Positions 55,543 to 63,629 of a DNA stretch of 64,000 nucleotides are shown here, in pieces. Source of the stretch: Luteimonas fraxinea. GTDB lineage: Bacteria > Pseudomonadota > Gammaproteobacteria > Xanthomonadales > Xanthomonadaceae. The position numbers and the translations under genes are program-made. The stretch covers positions 2,853,001 through 2,917,000 of the forward strand of contig NZ_CP089507.1 in assembly GCF_021233355.1 (NCBI RefSeq). The letters are read 5' to 3'. The notes under the pieces were generated by a model, which did not search any database, was not told the DNA's origin, and saw only the letters and a list, made by a program, of their open reading frames with translations. Position 1 is the stretch's first letter. Each line of letters opens with the position of its first letter.

Positions 55543-56253
55543 ATGACACAACGCATCATTATTGTTGACGACGATCAAAGTGTGCGAGAAGCGCTCATCG
55601 ACTTCCTGGCGTCGCAGGGATTTAGCGCGTGGGGCGCGGTCGACGGACGGAACTTGGATGCGGTGCTCATCGAGATCGTCCCTGATCTCGTGATCTTGGA
55701 TGTGATGCTTCCGGGAGAGAACGGTGTTGCGATCTGCAAGCGACTTGTAGACCAGAGAATTCCGGTCCTGATGCTTAGCGCTCTGGGATCTACGCCAGAT
55801 CGCGTGTTAGGGCTGGAAGGAGGGGCAGACGACTACATCGCAAAGCCTTTCGATCCCAGAGAGTTGCTGGCTCGGGTTCGGTCTGTGCTTCGAAGAGATC
55901 TTCGTGCGGCCGAACGGGATACAAAAAGTCACTCAACTAGCGACTATCGCTTTGGCGCATGGTGCTTCGATGTGGAGGAAAAGGTTCTGCTGGATCCCCA
56001 AGGAAGCGAGCTTCGCCTAACGCTTGGGGAACTGTCCTTGCTAACAGCCTTTGTCCGCAATCCGAACAAGCTTCTTTCCAGGTCGCGGCTGCAAGATCTG
56101 GTTCAAGGACCCGGCTCCGAGAGCTTCGACCGCGCCGTCGACTTGGCGGTCAGTCGCTTGAGACGGAAGCTCGCCGAGCGAGACGAAGCGGTCATCATCG
56201 AGACCGTCCGCGGTGAAGGCTATCGGTTCCGGCCGAGCGTTTCGCGCCCGTGA
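55543..56253 (+). CDS. OmpR/PhoB-family response regulator
   Basis: A 236-residue regulator starting at 55543. Receiver: VDDDQ, LVILDVMLPGENG with phospho-acceptor Asp53, LSALG and Lys in DDYIAKPFDP. The C-terminal winged helix has LRLTLGELSLLTAFVRNPNK and RAVDLAVSRLRRKLAE then VRGEGYRF. It pairs with the histidine kinase that follows with a GTGA overlap. It heads the transporter operon. Confidence 0.95.
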   Translation: MTQRIIIVDDDQSVREALIDFLASQGFSAWGAVDGRNLDAVLIEIVPDLVILDVMLPGENGVAICKRLVDQRIPVLMLSALGSTPDRVLGLEGGADDYIAKPFDPRELLARVRSVLRRDLRAAERDTKSHSTSDYRFGAWCFDVEEKVLLDPQGSELRLTLGELSLLTAFVRNPNKLLSRSRLQDLVQGPGSESFDRAVDLAVSRLRRKLAERDEAVIIETVRGEGYRFRPSVSRP

Positions 56254-57635
56254 TCCGACGCTTTCCAATTCTGGCTCAGGTCGGTGGATTGGCGCTTGCT
56301 GCCTTCCTGATCGGCCAAGCGATCGCAATCAGCTTCTTCTTCATCCGGCCGCCGCCAGTCCCACAGATCAAGCCTTCCGAGGCAATCGCAGCGTTGCTGA
56401 GCCCTGCTGGGGCTTTGAGCAGCGGAATGCATCGAGAGGAGGCTGCTGCCCCACCAACGCGCTCTCCGACCAGGGCTAGCGATGTTCTTCTCGCAGTCTC
56501 GATCGCAAGCGCCGTAGATCGCCCGCTCGCCGATATTCAAGTGCATACGCTGGATCCAACCGATCAGCCGCAGCGAGTCTCTTCATTCAAGCTGAGTGCT
56601 CCAGATCTCTCATCCGCGTCTTACGCGATCGGCAAGGTAGATGATTTGGACAAGGTGCCCAGTCAACTGCTGGCATCGATTGCGGCCGCATACCTGGCAG
56701 AAGATGCCCCCCAGCCTGCGTTCCAGGTGTCGATGCGTTCGGAGAATGGCTGGATCACAGTGGGTCCTGACACCTCATGGCTCTCGCTGTGGCGTGGCCG
56801 TGTGCTGCTGATGTTCGCGGTCAGCATCATCCTTCTGGCGCCGCTGACATGGTGGATTGCGCGCCGGATCACCGTCCCAGTGCGGGCACTGTCGAAGGCC
56901 GCATCAAGCGCCGGCAAGTCAGGGCTGGATATGGCGGAGTTCCCGGTCGCCGGTCCCACCGAGATCGCGCAAACGGGAGCAGCCCTCAACCAGATGCGCA
57001 GTGCCTTGGCGTCCCATGCGGAGGAACGCACGAGGATGCTGACGGCTGTCGCCCACGATCTTCGAACACCGCTTACTGCGTTGAAGCTGCGCATGCATGC
57101 GATTGAGGATCCTGCGGTGCCACGGATGGTTGCGGATATCGATCGTATGGAGCACATGATCAGCGAGATCATGGCGTTCTCAAGAGATCGTCAGGAAAGC
57201 GAGCCGGCTGAGATGGTCGAGCTTCGAGATCTGGTGTCGGATTGCATTGAGGCGGGGGCATATGACGACTTCGCGCGCCTGATGCCTGGCCTGGCCGTGT
57301 CGACGATGGCCAGTCCGCTTCAGCTGGGTCGTGCGATCGGAAACATTCTGGAGAACGCGCGCAACTACGCGCATGCGGTCGAGGTGCGTGTCGGCTCTGA
57401 GGAACGAATTGCTTGGATCGAGCTGGCTGACGATGGTCCCGGGATACCGGAGCATGAGCTTTCGCGGGTGCTTGAGCCCTTCTATCGGGGCGAGTCTTCT
57501 CGCAACCGAGCAACCGGAGGGATCGGTTTGGGCCTCGCCACGGCGGACCTGGCCATCAAGCGAAGCGGCGGATCGCTGGTGCTGTCCAACGGCGCTGTGA
57601 GAGGGCTTATCGCTCGAATTGAGCTACCTGTCTGA
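56250..57635 (+). CDS. Sensor histidine kinase
   Basis: A 461-residue kinase with two membrane helices (about 9-32 and 185-205) bracketing a periplasmic sensor of about 150 residues. HAMP follows, then the phosphoacceptor box AVAHDLRTPLTALKLRM and the ATP-binding domain (LGRAIGNILENARNYAHAVE, ELADDGPGIP, GIGLGLATADLAIKRSGG). The GTG start overlaps the response-regulator stop. The large periplasmic domain suggests it senses an envelope signal, such as a peptide. Confidence 0.94.
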   Translation: MIRRFPILAQVGGLALAAFLIGQAIAISFFFIRPPPVPQIKPSEAIAALLSPAGALSSGMHREEAAAPPTRSPTRASDVLLAVSIASAVDRPLADIQVHTLDPTDQPQRVSSFKLSAPDLSSASYAIGKVDDLDKVPSQLLASIAAAYLAEDAPQPAFQVSMRSENGWITVGPDTSWLSLWRGRVLLMFAVSIILLAPLTWWIARRITVPVRALSKAASSAGKSGLDMAEFPVAGPTEIAQTGAALNQMRSALASHAEERTRMLTAVAHDLRTPLTALKLRMHAIEDPAVPRMVADIDRMEHMISEIMAFSRDRQESEPAEMVELRDLVSDCIEAGAYDDFARLMPGLAVSTMASPLQLGRAIGNILENARNYAHAVEVRVGSEERIAWIELADDGPGIPEHELSRVLEPFYRGESSRNRATGGIGLGLATADLAIKRSGGSLVLSNGAVRGLIARIELPV

Positions 57636-57734
57636 AGTTCGGGCACTAGACCTGGTCGGACAAACTTCAGATACGAAGCCGTAGTAGATATGGCGTGTGC
57701 GAATGACGCGCCTCTTCTAGCTACGGAGAAAATA

Positions 57735-58217
57735 ATGACCAGGAAGGCCTCGGTTGCGTTGATGATCGGCCTCATCGTCGGTGCGATACCCACCGTGGGT
57801 ATGTCGGCTGACAGGGTCCGAGCCACAGTGGATATGCGGGCTTTCTTTCAATCGCATGTCAGCCTCGCCCGGACAGAGGTCCCAAGCCTGAAGGTGCCAG
57901 CGATCTGGGTCTACGATCCTGATGGCGGTCTCGTCGCGAGGTTGGACAGTCCCGAGGGCGTATCTGGCTTGTCGCAGGTCGTTGGTAAAGCAGGGCAGCC
58001 AGCAATCTCAGCGCTAAAGCTCACGGATGTGACCGCAAACCTCCGCACCCTGGGTGCAGAGATCGCAGCGCAGCCAGCCGGATGGACGGTTCTTCTTCTG
58101 ACCCGTGAGCCCTGTGAGCAGCTTTGCCCGCAAGCGCGGGAGGAAGTCGACGCGCTTACGAGCAGGGCTGGCGTGCCTGTCAACATCATCGATGTGTCGC
58201 TTGTCCTTAAGCCGTGA
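57735..58217 (+). CDS. Periplasmic thiol protein with CxxxC motif, paralogue of the lipoprotein at 62306
   Basis: A 160-residue exported protein (signal MTRKASVALMIGLIVGAIPT, cleavage near MSADR). It has VPAIWVYDPDGGLVARLDSP and TREPCEQLCPQAREEVDALT, where Cys-x3-Cys with following Pro resembles SCO1-type thioredoxin-like proteins. It shares the VPAIW.Y/F..DG pattern with the lipoprotein at 62306-62824. Its start is set by ATG 57735 with CGGAG just upstream. The GTGA overlap with the permease gene ties it to export. It may form or reduce disulfides in the exported peptides; that is inference. Confidence 0.65.
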   Translation: MTRKASVALMIGLIVGAIPTVGMSADRVRATVDMRAFFQSHVSLARTEVPSLKVPAIWVYDPDGGLVARLDSPEGVSGLSQVVGKAGQPAISALKLTDVTANLRTLGAEIAAQPAGWTVLLLTREPCEQLCPQAREEVDALTSRAGVPVNIIDVSLVLKP

Positions 58218-59368
58218 CATCAGTGCGTGCGATCGGCTATCTGATGTGGATGCGAATTCGGGAGCAACCGGGTCGCACGGCGTATCTCGCAGGGACATTA
58301 GCGGTGTCTGTGATCGCGTGGCTCGTGCTTTCCACCTTCGCAGCGCCGTTTCTGGTGAATAACGCCGGGTCATCGATGAGCGCGGAGATCAATGTCTCAA
58401 ACGCGCGCGTGTCGAGTTCTCCCTACCCGTTGAGGCATGCGCTGGAAATCGCGACCATGCCTGGTGTCAGGGGCGTCTCCTACCAGACCTTGGCTGGCTT
58501 CATGTGTAGTGATGGCAGAAGCGTCGTATCCATCAATGCGTATGGAGGCGATCTCGTTCCTGAGCTCGTCCAGGAACGCGGCGCCGACGCTGCGATGTTC
58601 GACGCGTGGAGCAACACATCCAACGGGCTATTGGTTGGGCAGGCCATCGCCGCGAAGTGTGGGCTGACGCCAGGCATGACGCTGACGCCTCGGGATGTGC
58701 TCAGCGGCGTCGAGATTCCCGTAACGGTGGTCGGAATACTTCCCCCCTCCCAAAGTTCTTTTGGCGATCAGGCCGCGTTGGGGCACTACAGCTACATCAA
58801 CAACATCATTCCCGAAGACAGGCGGGATCTCGTCATGCGCGTGCGCGTGCGCGGCCAGGAGTCCGCTCGGCTGTCCGAACTTGCCAATGAGATCGAGTCG
58901 AAGTTCGCCGGCAGCGATCCCCCTTTGCAGGCTGACACAGGAAGCAGCACGGATTCGGCATTGGCGAGGTTCGGTCAGATCCAGTCTTTGCTGATGCTCA
59001 TCATGGGCGCCATGTTGGCGTGCGCGACCTTGGTTCTCGTGACGGTGCTGGCCCACGCCGTGTCGCAGCGTCGATCGACGATGGCCACGCTGCAGACGAT
59101 CGGATTTGGGCGAGCGACCCAGTTCCAGGCATTGGCTCTGGAGCTCCTCGTGATCGCTTTGCTGGGAGCAGGGGCCGGGGTTATAGCTGCCTACGGACTG
59201 CTCAAGGCGTTGGCACCCGCCACATCGTGGTTGCTCGGATCTGTCGCTATTCCGGAATGGGCGCTTATTACGCTTCCTGCTGGCGTTTTCGGTCTCATGG
59301 CCATCTCCCTGGCTTGGCCGGCTTCCATCTTGTCCGGATTGCGGCCCATCGATCACCTCCGGATTTGA
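58214..59368 (+). CDS. ABC permease of the MacB/FtsX type (first)
   Basis: A 384-residue permease. One N-terminal membrane helix (YLAGTLAVSVIAWLVLSTFA), a periplasmic domain of about 220 residues (MacB-PCD-like, with PVTVVGILPPSQSSF), then three C-terminal helices (LLMLIMGAMLACATLVLVTV, LALELLVIALLGAGAGVIAA and WALITLPAGVFGLMAISLAW) and the FtsX ending SILSGLRPIDHLRI. The GTG start overlaps the thiol protein stop. It forms a transport pair with the next permease, powered by the ATPase at 61624. Confidence 0.9.
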   Translation: MTSVRAIGYLMWMRIREQPGRTAYLAGTLAVSVIAWLVLSTFAAPFLVNNAGSSMSAEINVSNARVSSSPYPLRHALEIATMPGVRGVSYQTLAGFMCSDGRSVVSINAYGGDLVPELVQERGADAAMFDAWSNTSNGLLVGQAIAAKCGLTPGMTLTPRDVLSGVEIPVTVVGILPPSQSSFGDQAALGHYSYINNIIPEDRRDLVMRVRVRGQESARLSELANEIESKFAGSDPPLQADTGSSTDSALARFGQIQSLLMLIMGAMLACATLVLVTVLAHAVSQRRSTMATLQTIGFGRATQFQALALELLVIALLGAGAGVIAAYGLLKALAPATSWLLGSVAIPEWALITLPAGVFGLMAISLAWPASILSGLRPIDHLRI

Positions 59369-60555
59369 TGATGACAGGCAGAACATTTCGCGAAAGCGCG
59401 CAAGTCCTGATGCTGCTCCTCTCGACTCACCGAGTGCGGCCCAGAGACAGCCTCCTGATCGCAGCTGGCTTCTTGATCACGACAGCCACGCTTGCGGTGA
59501 TGCTGGCCATCCCATCCGGCATCGAGCGGATTGGCAGTGGAACAGGGCAAAGCACCATTGCGTTGGCCCTTTCGGCGAGCGCCTCTGACGAAGTGTCGAG
59601 CAGCCTCATGCCCGAGCAGGTTGCTGTCTTGTCCGGACTGCCGGGCATCGCGAAGTTCGCGGATGGGAAGCCGATGATGGCTACCCAGTTCTTGGCGAAC
59701 ACCAAGCTTGATCGAGCAGATGGGCAGCGCAGCACGGTGCTGGTTCGAGGGATCAACGCGCAGACGCTAGAACTGCTGGATCCGGGCCTAGTTGATCTGA
59801 CGAATGCGCTGCATTTCGGAAGCAGGGAAGTCGCCGTCAGCAACACGCTGCGATCGCAGTTTCCGGCGCTAGGGGGAAGCTCGGTTACTTTCCAAGGTCG
59901 GGACTGGCAGGTTGCCAGTGGGCTTGAGACCGGTGGCAGTCTCTGGGAGTCGGAGATCTGGACGGACTTCTCCGCGCTGCAGGCAGCCTTCAACCGCTCG
60001 GGGCGCAGCTCTTCCGTCTGGCTTCGGCTGAGCTCCGAAGATGCGCTGGAAAATCTCCAAGCGGCGGTGCGCGATGACCCTCGACTTCAGGAGGTTCGCA
60101 TCGTTCGCCAGACTGACTACTACCAGCAACAAGTGGGCTTCCTGGTGCGCTTTGTTCGGTTGGCGGCAGCGGGAATATCGGTGCTGCTGGGAACCGGGGC
60201 GGTGCTCGCAATTTCCACGACGCTGGGCATGGCACTCGAACGCCGCAGGCGCGAGATGGCCACGCTACGCGCGATCGGCTTCTCAGACGCTTCGATCGTA
60301 ATTGCGTCGCTACTTGATGTGCTGCTTCAGGGCGCGATTGCCACTGCGCTTGCACTGCTTTGCGTCTACGCGCTCTTGGATGGCGCGAGCTTCGGAACCT
60401 CAAGTGCGAACAGTGCCGTCTACGCAAGCTTCTCTGTGTCGGCTGGCGTGATGGGGATGGTGTTCGCATACAGCCTCGCCTTGGGTCTGTTGAGTGCCGC
60501 GTTACCAATCAAGCGAGTGCTGGGCGGCAAGCTCGTTGACGCTTTGAAAGATTGA
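59368..60555 (+). CDS. ABC permease of the MacB/FtsX type (second)
   Basis: A 395-residue permease with the same four-helix layout: SLLIAAGFLITTATLAVMLA, periplasmic domain about 55-265 (QDWQVASGLETGG-like beta segments), then GISVLLGTGAVLAISTTLGM, RREMATLRAIGFSDASIVIA and the ending PIKRVLGGKLVDALKD. The ATG overlaps the first permease stop by one base. Two different half permeases imply a heterodimer. Confidence 0.9.
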   Translation: MMTGRTFRESAQVLMLLLSTHRVRPRDSLLIAAGFLITTATLAVMLAIPSGIERIGSGTGQSTIALALSASASDEVSSSLMPEQVAVLSGLPGIAKFADGKPMMATQFLANTKLDRADGQRSTVLVRGINAQTLELLDPGLVDLTNALHFGSREVAVSNTLRSQFPALGGSSVTFQGRDWQVASGLETGGSLWESEIWTDFSALQAAFNRSGRSSSVWLRLSSEDALENLQAAVRDDPRLQEVRIVRQTDYYQQQVGFLVRFVRLAAAGISVLLGTGAVLAISTTLGMALERRRREMATLRAIGFSDASIVIASLLDVLLQGAIATALALLCVYALLDGASFGTSSANSAVYASFSVSAGVMGMVFAYSLALGLLSAALPIKRVLGGKLVDALKD

Positions 60556-60568
60556 CTGAAGGATCGTA

Positions 60569-61621
60569 ATGGAACAGGGACGAGACAAAAGCGAGCTGTT
60601 GAAGGATCTGAAGATCGACAGGGAAGCGGCGCAGGAGAAGGCGCCGCCGAGTCGCGGCAAGGCACCGTTTGTCCTGGTCGCTATTGTTGTTGCCGCATTG
60701 ATCGCATGGCTTGGCTTCTTCAGAGGGCAGGGTGAGAGGACGGTCGCCGTTCAAATGGAGCCACCGCGCACGACCACCGTGCCTGCCGTGGGTGCGCACT
60801 CGGTGCTCGACGCATCGGGGTATGTGGTGGCGCGACGCACGGCTACCGTGTCATCTCAGGTCATAGGTGTCGTCACGGAAGTCCTCTTCGAAGAGGGCGA
60901 TCAGGTCGAGAAAGGCCAGATCCTCGCGAAACTGGATGCCAAGACGGCGAGTGCCCAGCTCCAGGCCTCGCAGCGCCAGGCCACCGCTGCCGAACATGCG
61001 GTGCGACAACTTGAGGTCCAGCTTGCGCAAGCGGTGCGCGAAAGCGCTCGGGCCCAGGAACTCGCTTCGGTAGGCCTCGTTGCGAGACAGGATGCCGAGC
61101 AAGCGAGTTCGCGTGTTGACGAGGTTCGCGCGCAGGTCAGGACGCAGGGCGGCAATGTCGATGTCTACAAAGCGCAGGCACAGGTTGCCCAGGTCAACCT
61201 TGATCTATCAGTAATACGCGCGCCCTTTGGCGGCGTCATTACTTCGAAGGCCGCCCAGGTGGGAGAGATCATCTCGCCGAGCGCTGCCAGCGGCTACACC
61301 CGCACGGGTATCGCCACGATCGTGGATATGGAGTCGCTTGAAGTCGAGGTTGAGGTCGGTGAGGCGTCAATCGGTCGCGTGAGGCCAGACATGCGTGTCC
61401 AGGTCAATCTCAATGCGTATCCCGACTTCCAGATCCCCGGCAAGGTGATTGCCATCATTCCTGCGGCGGACCGCGGGCGAGCGACGATCAAAGTCCGCGT
61501 TGGTCTCGATATCGAGGATCCGCGCATCGTTCCCGATATGGGAGCGCGCGTGAGCTTTGTTGACGAGGCTGGCCAGTCGGTTGCCGATCTGGGAACCCAA
61601 CAAGTTGAGACAGGAGGTTGA
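60569..61621 (+). CDS. MacA/HlyD-type periplasmic adaptor
   Basis: A 350-residue adaptor with an N-terminal membrane anchor (FVLVAIVVAALIAWLGFF), barrel-sandwich halves (YVVARRTATVSSQVIGVVTE and LSVIRAPFGGVITSKAAQVG), a coiled hairpin of about 80 residues (QLQASQRQATAAEHAVRQLE) and a beta-barrel domain (VIAIIPAADRGRATIKVRVG). It bridges the ABC transporter to an outer-membrane channel, probably a TolC encoded elsewhere. Confidence 0.9.
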   Translation: MEQGRDKSELLKDLKIDREAAQEKAPPSRGKAPFVLVAIVVAALIAWLGFFRGQGERTVAVQMEPPRTTTVPAVGAHSVLDASGYVVARRTATVSSQVIGVVTEVLFEEGDQVEKGQILAKLDAKTASAQLQASQRQATAAEHAVRQLEVQLAQAVRESARAQELASVGLVARQDAEQASSRVDEVRAQVRTQGGNVDVYKAQAQVAQVNLDLSVIRAPFGGVITSKAAQVGEIISPSAASGYTRTGIATIVDMESLEVEVEVGEASIGRVRPDMRVQVNLNAYPDFQIPGKVIAIIPAADRGRATIKVRVGLDIEDPRIVPDMGARVSFVDEAGQSVADLGTQQVETGG

Positions 61622-61623
61622 CC

Positions 61624-62316
61624 GTGGAGAGCTTCATCGACTTGGCTGGCGTGACAAAGATCTACAAGGGCCAAGCGGGCTCCGTGACCGTTCTTGAGGC
61701 TCTTGATCTGCAGATCGAGAAGGGCGAGTTTGTCGCGATGATGGGGCCATCGGGTTCGGGCAAGACAACGCTCTTGAACATCCTCGGTGGGCTGGATCGA
61801 CCAACGGGCGGAACCGTGCGAGTGGGAGAGCAGCAGATCGATGCGCTGAGCAGTTCGGAGCTTTCCAGGTGGAGAAGTCAGAATGTTGGCTTCATCTTCC
61901 AGTTCTACAACCTCATGCCCGTTCTCACGGCGCTTCAGAATGTGCAACTGCCGCTGCTTCTGACGAGGATGAAGGCCTCAGAGCGAATGCGTCGTGCCCA
62001 GATTGCGCTGGATCTGGTCGGCCTGGCGGAAAGAAGTAAGCATCGCCCGGCAGAGCTGTCCGGCGGGCAACAACAAAGAGTTGCCATAGCGCGAGCCATC
62101 GTTGCGGATCCGCAGCTTCTGATCTGCGATGAGCCGACCGGCGACTTGGACCGTCAGTCCGCGAGTGATGTTTTGGCGCTGCTACAGAGTCTCAGTCGCG
62201 ATCATGGTAAGACCATCGTCATGGTGACCCACGACGCGAAGGCCGCGGAATACGCGGCCACTACACACCATCTTGAAAAGGGTCGCCTGCTGGAGGCGTC
62301 GGCACCTACTGCGTGA
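61624..62316 (+). CDS. ABC transporter ATPase, MacB/LolD type
   Basis: A 230-residue ATPase. I prefer the GTG at 61624 because AGGAGG (61612-61617) lies 6 nt before it; a TTG at 61618 is the alternative. Walker A is MGPSGSGKTTL, Q-loop region NVGFIFQFYNLMPVLTALQN, signature LSGGQQQRVAIARAI, Walker B LLICDEPTGDLD and H-loop IVMVTHDAKAA. It drives the two FtsX-like permeases. Its 3' end overlaps the convergent lipoprotein gene by 11 bases. Confidence 0.95.
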   Translation: MESFIDLAGVTKIYKGQAGSVTVLEALDLQIEKGEFVAMMGPSGSGKTTLLNILGGLDRPTGGTVRVGEQQIDALSSSELSRWRSQNVGFIFQFYNLMPVLTALQNVQLPLLLTRMKASERMRRAQIALDLVGLAERSKHRPAELSGGQQQRVAIARAIVADPQLLICDEPTGDLDRQSASDVLALLQSLSRDHGKTIVMVTHDAKAAEYAATTHHLEKGRLLEASAPTA

Positions 62317-62824
62317 GCGCGAGAGTCTGTCGATGCTCTGGGGCAATGTCGGCCAGTGTTGCGAACTTTGCTTCAAACGCATCGCAGGTCTTGCAAACTT
62401 CCCGATTGGTGATCAGCAGCGCGGAAGGCTGTCCGTTGCCACAGTCGAAGCGCCAGGCTTGGGCGGGCGCTGCTTCTTTGACCGCGGCGTCCACCTGCTC
62501 ACAGGTGAGTCCAGATGCTGCGGTGTTTCCTGAGCTCGAATTTTGCTGAAGCCCAGCGAGCTCTTCGTCAGAAGTAACGAGCTGGACCAACTTGCCATCT
62601 GCGGAGAAGATCCAAATCGCCGGGATAGCGACCCTGCCGCCAAACTGTCCACCTGACTTCATAAGACTCAGGAAGAACGGCTGCATTGGCGCAGTTGCTT
62701 CCGTGGAGTTGCCAGCGCTCTGGACACCGGCGGAGTCACTGGTTTTGGAGCAGCCTGCAAACATCGGCGCAGAGCAAAACGCAGCAACAAGGATGAACTT
62801 CCGGAAGCTATTTTTACTGGGCAT
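62306..62824 (-). CDS. Thiol lipoprotein (CxxC) paralogous to the periplasmic protein at 57735
   Basis: A 172-residue lipoprotein: MPSKNSFRKFILVAAFCSAP, lipobox FAGC. It has IPAIWIFSADGKLVQLVTSD, matching VPAIWVYDPDGGLVARLDSP of the periplasmic protein, and NREVCKTCDAFEAKFATLAD with a CxxC pair, a thioredoxin-like redox site. Two further cysteines (LTCEQV, RFDCGNG) occur. It is downstream of the first peptide gene on the same strand, separated by a 12-bp hairpin. Confidence 0.7.
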   Translation of the reverse strand: MPSKNSFRKFILVAAFCSAPMFAGCSKTSDSAGVQSAGNSTEATAPMQPFFLSLMKSGGQFGGRVAIPAIWIFSADGKLVQLVTSDEELAGLQQNSSSGNTAASGLTCEQVDAAVKEAAPAQAWRFDCGNGQPSALLITNREVCKTCDAFEAKFATLADIAPEHRQTLALTQ

Positions 62825-62851
62825 CGATTGATCCTTGGCGCGAATATTGAA

Positions 62852-62879
62852 CCGGGGGCCGAACGGGTTCGGCCCCCGG
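62852..62879 (-). terminator. Strong hairpin between peptide 1 and the thiol lipoprotein
   Basis: A perfect 12-bp stem: CCGGGGGCCGAA (62852-62863) and TTCGGCCCCCGG (62868-62879) with a 4-base loop. On the minus strand the following sequence, TTCAATATT, is only moderately T-rich, so it may be a partial terminator or an RNA-stability element that lowers lipoprotein relative to peptide expression. Confidence 0.65.
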
Positions 62880-62896
62880 CCTCCCCTACAAGCTTA

Positions 62897-63037
62897 TTAG
62901 GTGATGACGATGATCAGGCAGTCGGTGGCATCGCAGATGATGATGATGATCACCTCTGCGGCATGGACTGCCGGGACCAGCGCAGCGGCGCCAGCGAGAA
63001 CGAGACCAGCTGCCGTAGCGCGAATTTTCTTGAACAT
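62897..63037 (-). CDS. Small exported peptide 1, isoleucine-rich with paired cysteines
   Basis: A 46-residue gene product starting at 63037 (AGGAG 8 nt before the ATG). Signal peptide MFKKIRATAAGLVLAGAAAL ends at VHAAE, then the mature stretch VIIIIICDATDCLIIVIT, about 18 residues. CD-x-T-x-C and II repeats match peptide 2. The run of five isoleucines is encoded by a tandem ATC repeat. It is exported by Sec; a MacAB-like transporter and two thiol proteins lie beside it. Possible bacteriocin or signal peptide; unknown family. Confidence 0.75.
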   Translation of the reverse strand: MFKKIRATAAGLVLAGAAALVPAVHAAEVIIIIICDATDCLIIVIT

Positions 63038-63081
63038 TTGCAAAGCTCCTTTTTGACAATGTTTGAGATCGATCACCTGAT

Positions 63082-63100
63082 GTCCGCTTCCTGAACGGAC
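63082..63100 (-). promoter_or_regulatory. Leader hairpin of peptide 1
   Basis: GTCCG (63082-63086) pairs with CGGAC (63096-63100), 45-63 nt before the peptide ATG. The equivalent element of peptide 2 is at 63552-63570 and keeps pairing with different bases. Confidence 0.5.
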
Positions 63101-63159
63101 GCTGCGAAGGTAGTCGATTTCCGCAGCCATAGGCCGAATTTTCCGCCGCTTCAGCAAAA

Positions 63160-63212
63160 AATCATAATGTCGAGAATGGATCTGACGGGTTAATCGGACT
63201 TTTCCTACACGA
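63160..63212 (-). promoter_or_regulatory. Conserved promoter block of peptide 1
   Basis: A 53-base block that matches 63630-63682 upstream of peptide 2 at 42 of 53 positions without gaps (hand count), 123 nt before the peptide 1 ATG. It includes, on the minus strand, TATGAT as a possible -10 and a weaker form of the inverted repeat (GGA-N4-TCC) at 63194-63207. Confidence 0.6.
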
Positions 63213-63271
63213 GCAGACACGATCTGGACGAAATGAGAGATCCATGCCGCACGGGTATGGGAGAACTGCTC

Positions 63272-63508
63272 CTAAATTCGCCTAGGTGTAGAGCTGCTCG
63301 TCCGAAGGCCGACATTGCTGGCGCCCGGCAGGCACTGCTCTAAGGTGACGATGAAAATGATGATGCAGTAGCCCGTCTCATCGCAATAAACGACGGTCTG
63401 TGTGCCCTCGGTGGGTTCTACTGACTCGGCGGCCTGAGCAGCGGGGACGAAGGCGGCGGCGCCGGCGAGAACGAGGGCAGCGGCTGAGAAGCGAAATTTC
63501 TTCAACAT
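63272..63508 (-). CDS. Small exported peptide 2, paralogue of peptide 1 with a longer end
   Basis: A 78-residue product starting at 63508. Signal MLKKFRFSAAALVLAGAAAF, cleavage near AAQAAES; the mature part has VVYCDETGYCIIIFIVT, the counterpart of CDATDCLIIVIT in peptide 1, then 23 further residues rich in Ser/Thr/Arg. The signal peptide and upstream DNA are closely related to those of peptide 1, so the genes arose by duplication. The extra end may come from loss of the original stop. Confidence 0.75.
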   Translation of the reverse strand: MLKKFRFSAAALVLAGAAAFVPAAQAAESVEPTEGTQTVVYCDETGYCIIIFIVTLEQCLPGASNVGLRTSSSTPRRI

Positions 63509-63551
63509 TCTCAAAGCTCCTTTTGACAATGTCTGAGATCGATCATTGAGT

Positions 63552-63570
63552 GCCCGCATCCTGTGCGGGC
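63552..63570 (-). promoter_or_regulatory. Leader hairpin of peptide 2
   Basis: A 7-bp stem GCCCGCA/TGCGGGC around TCCTG, 44-62 nt before the ATG. Same place and loop (TCCTG) as in peptide 1, where the second pair is T-A instead of C-G. Confidence 0.55.
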
Positions 63571-63629
63571 GAGCTGAAGGTAATCGATCGTGGAGCCTCA
63601 AGAACCATCTCTCCTCGTGGTTCCGCAGT

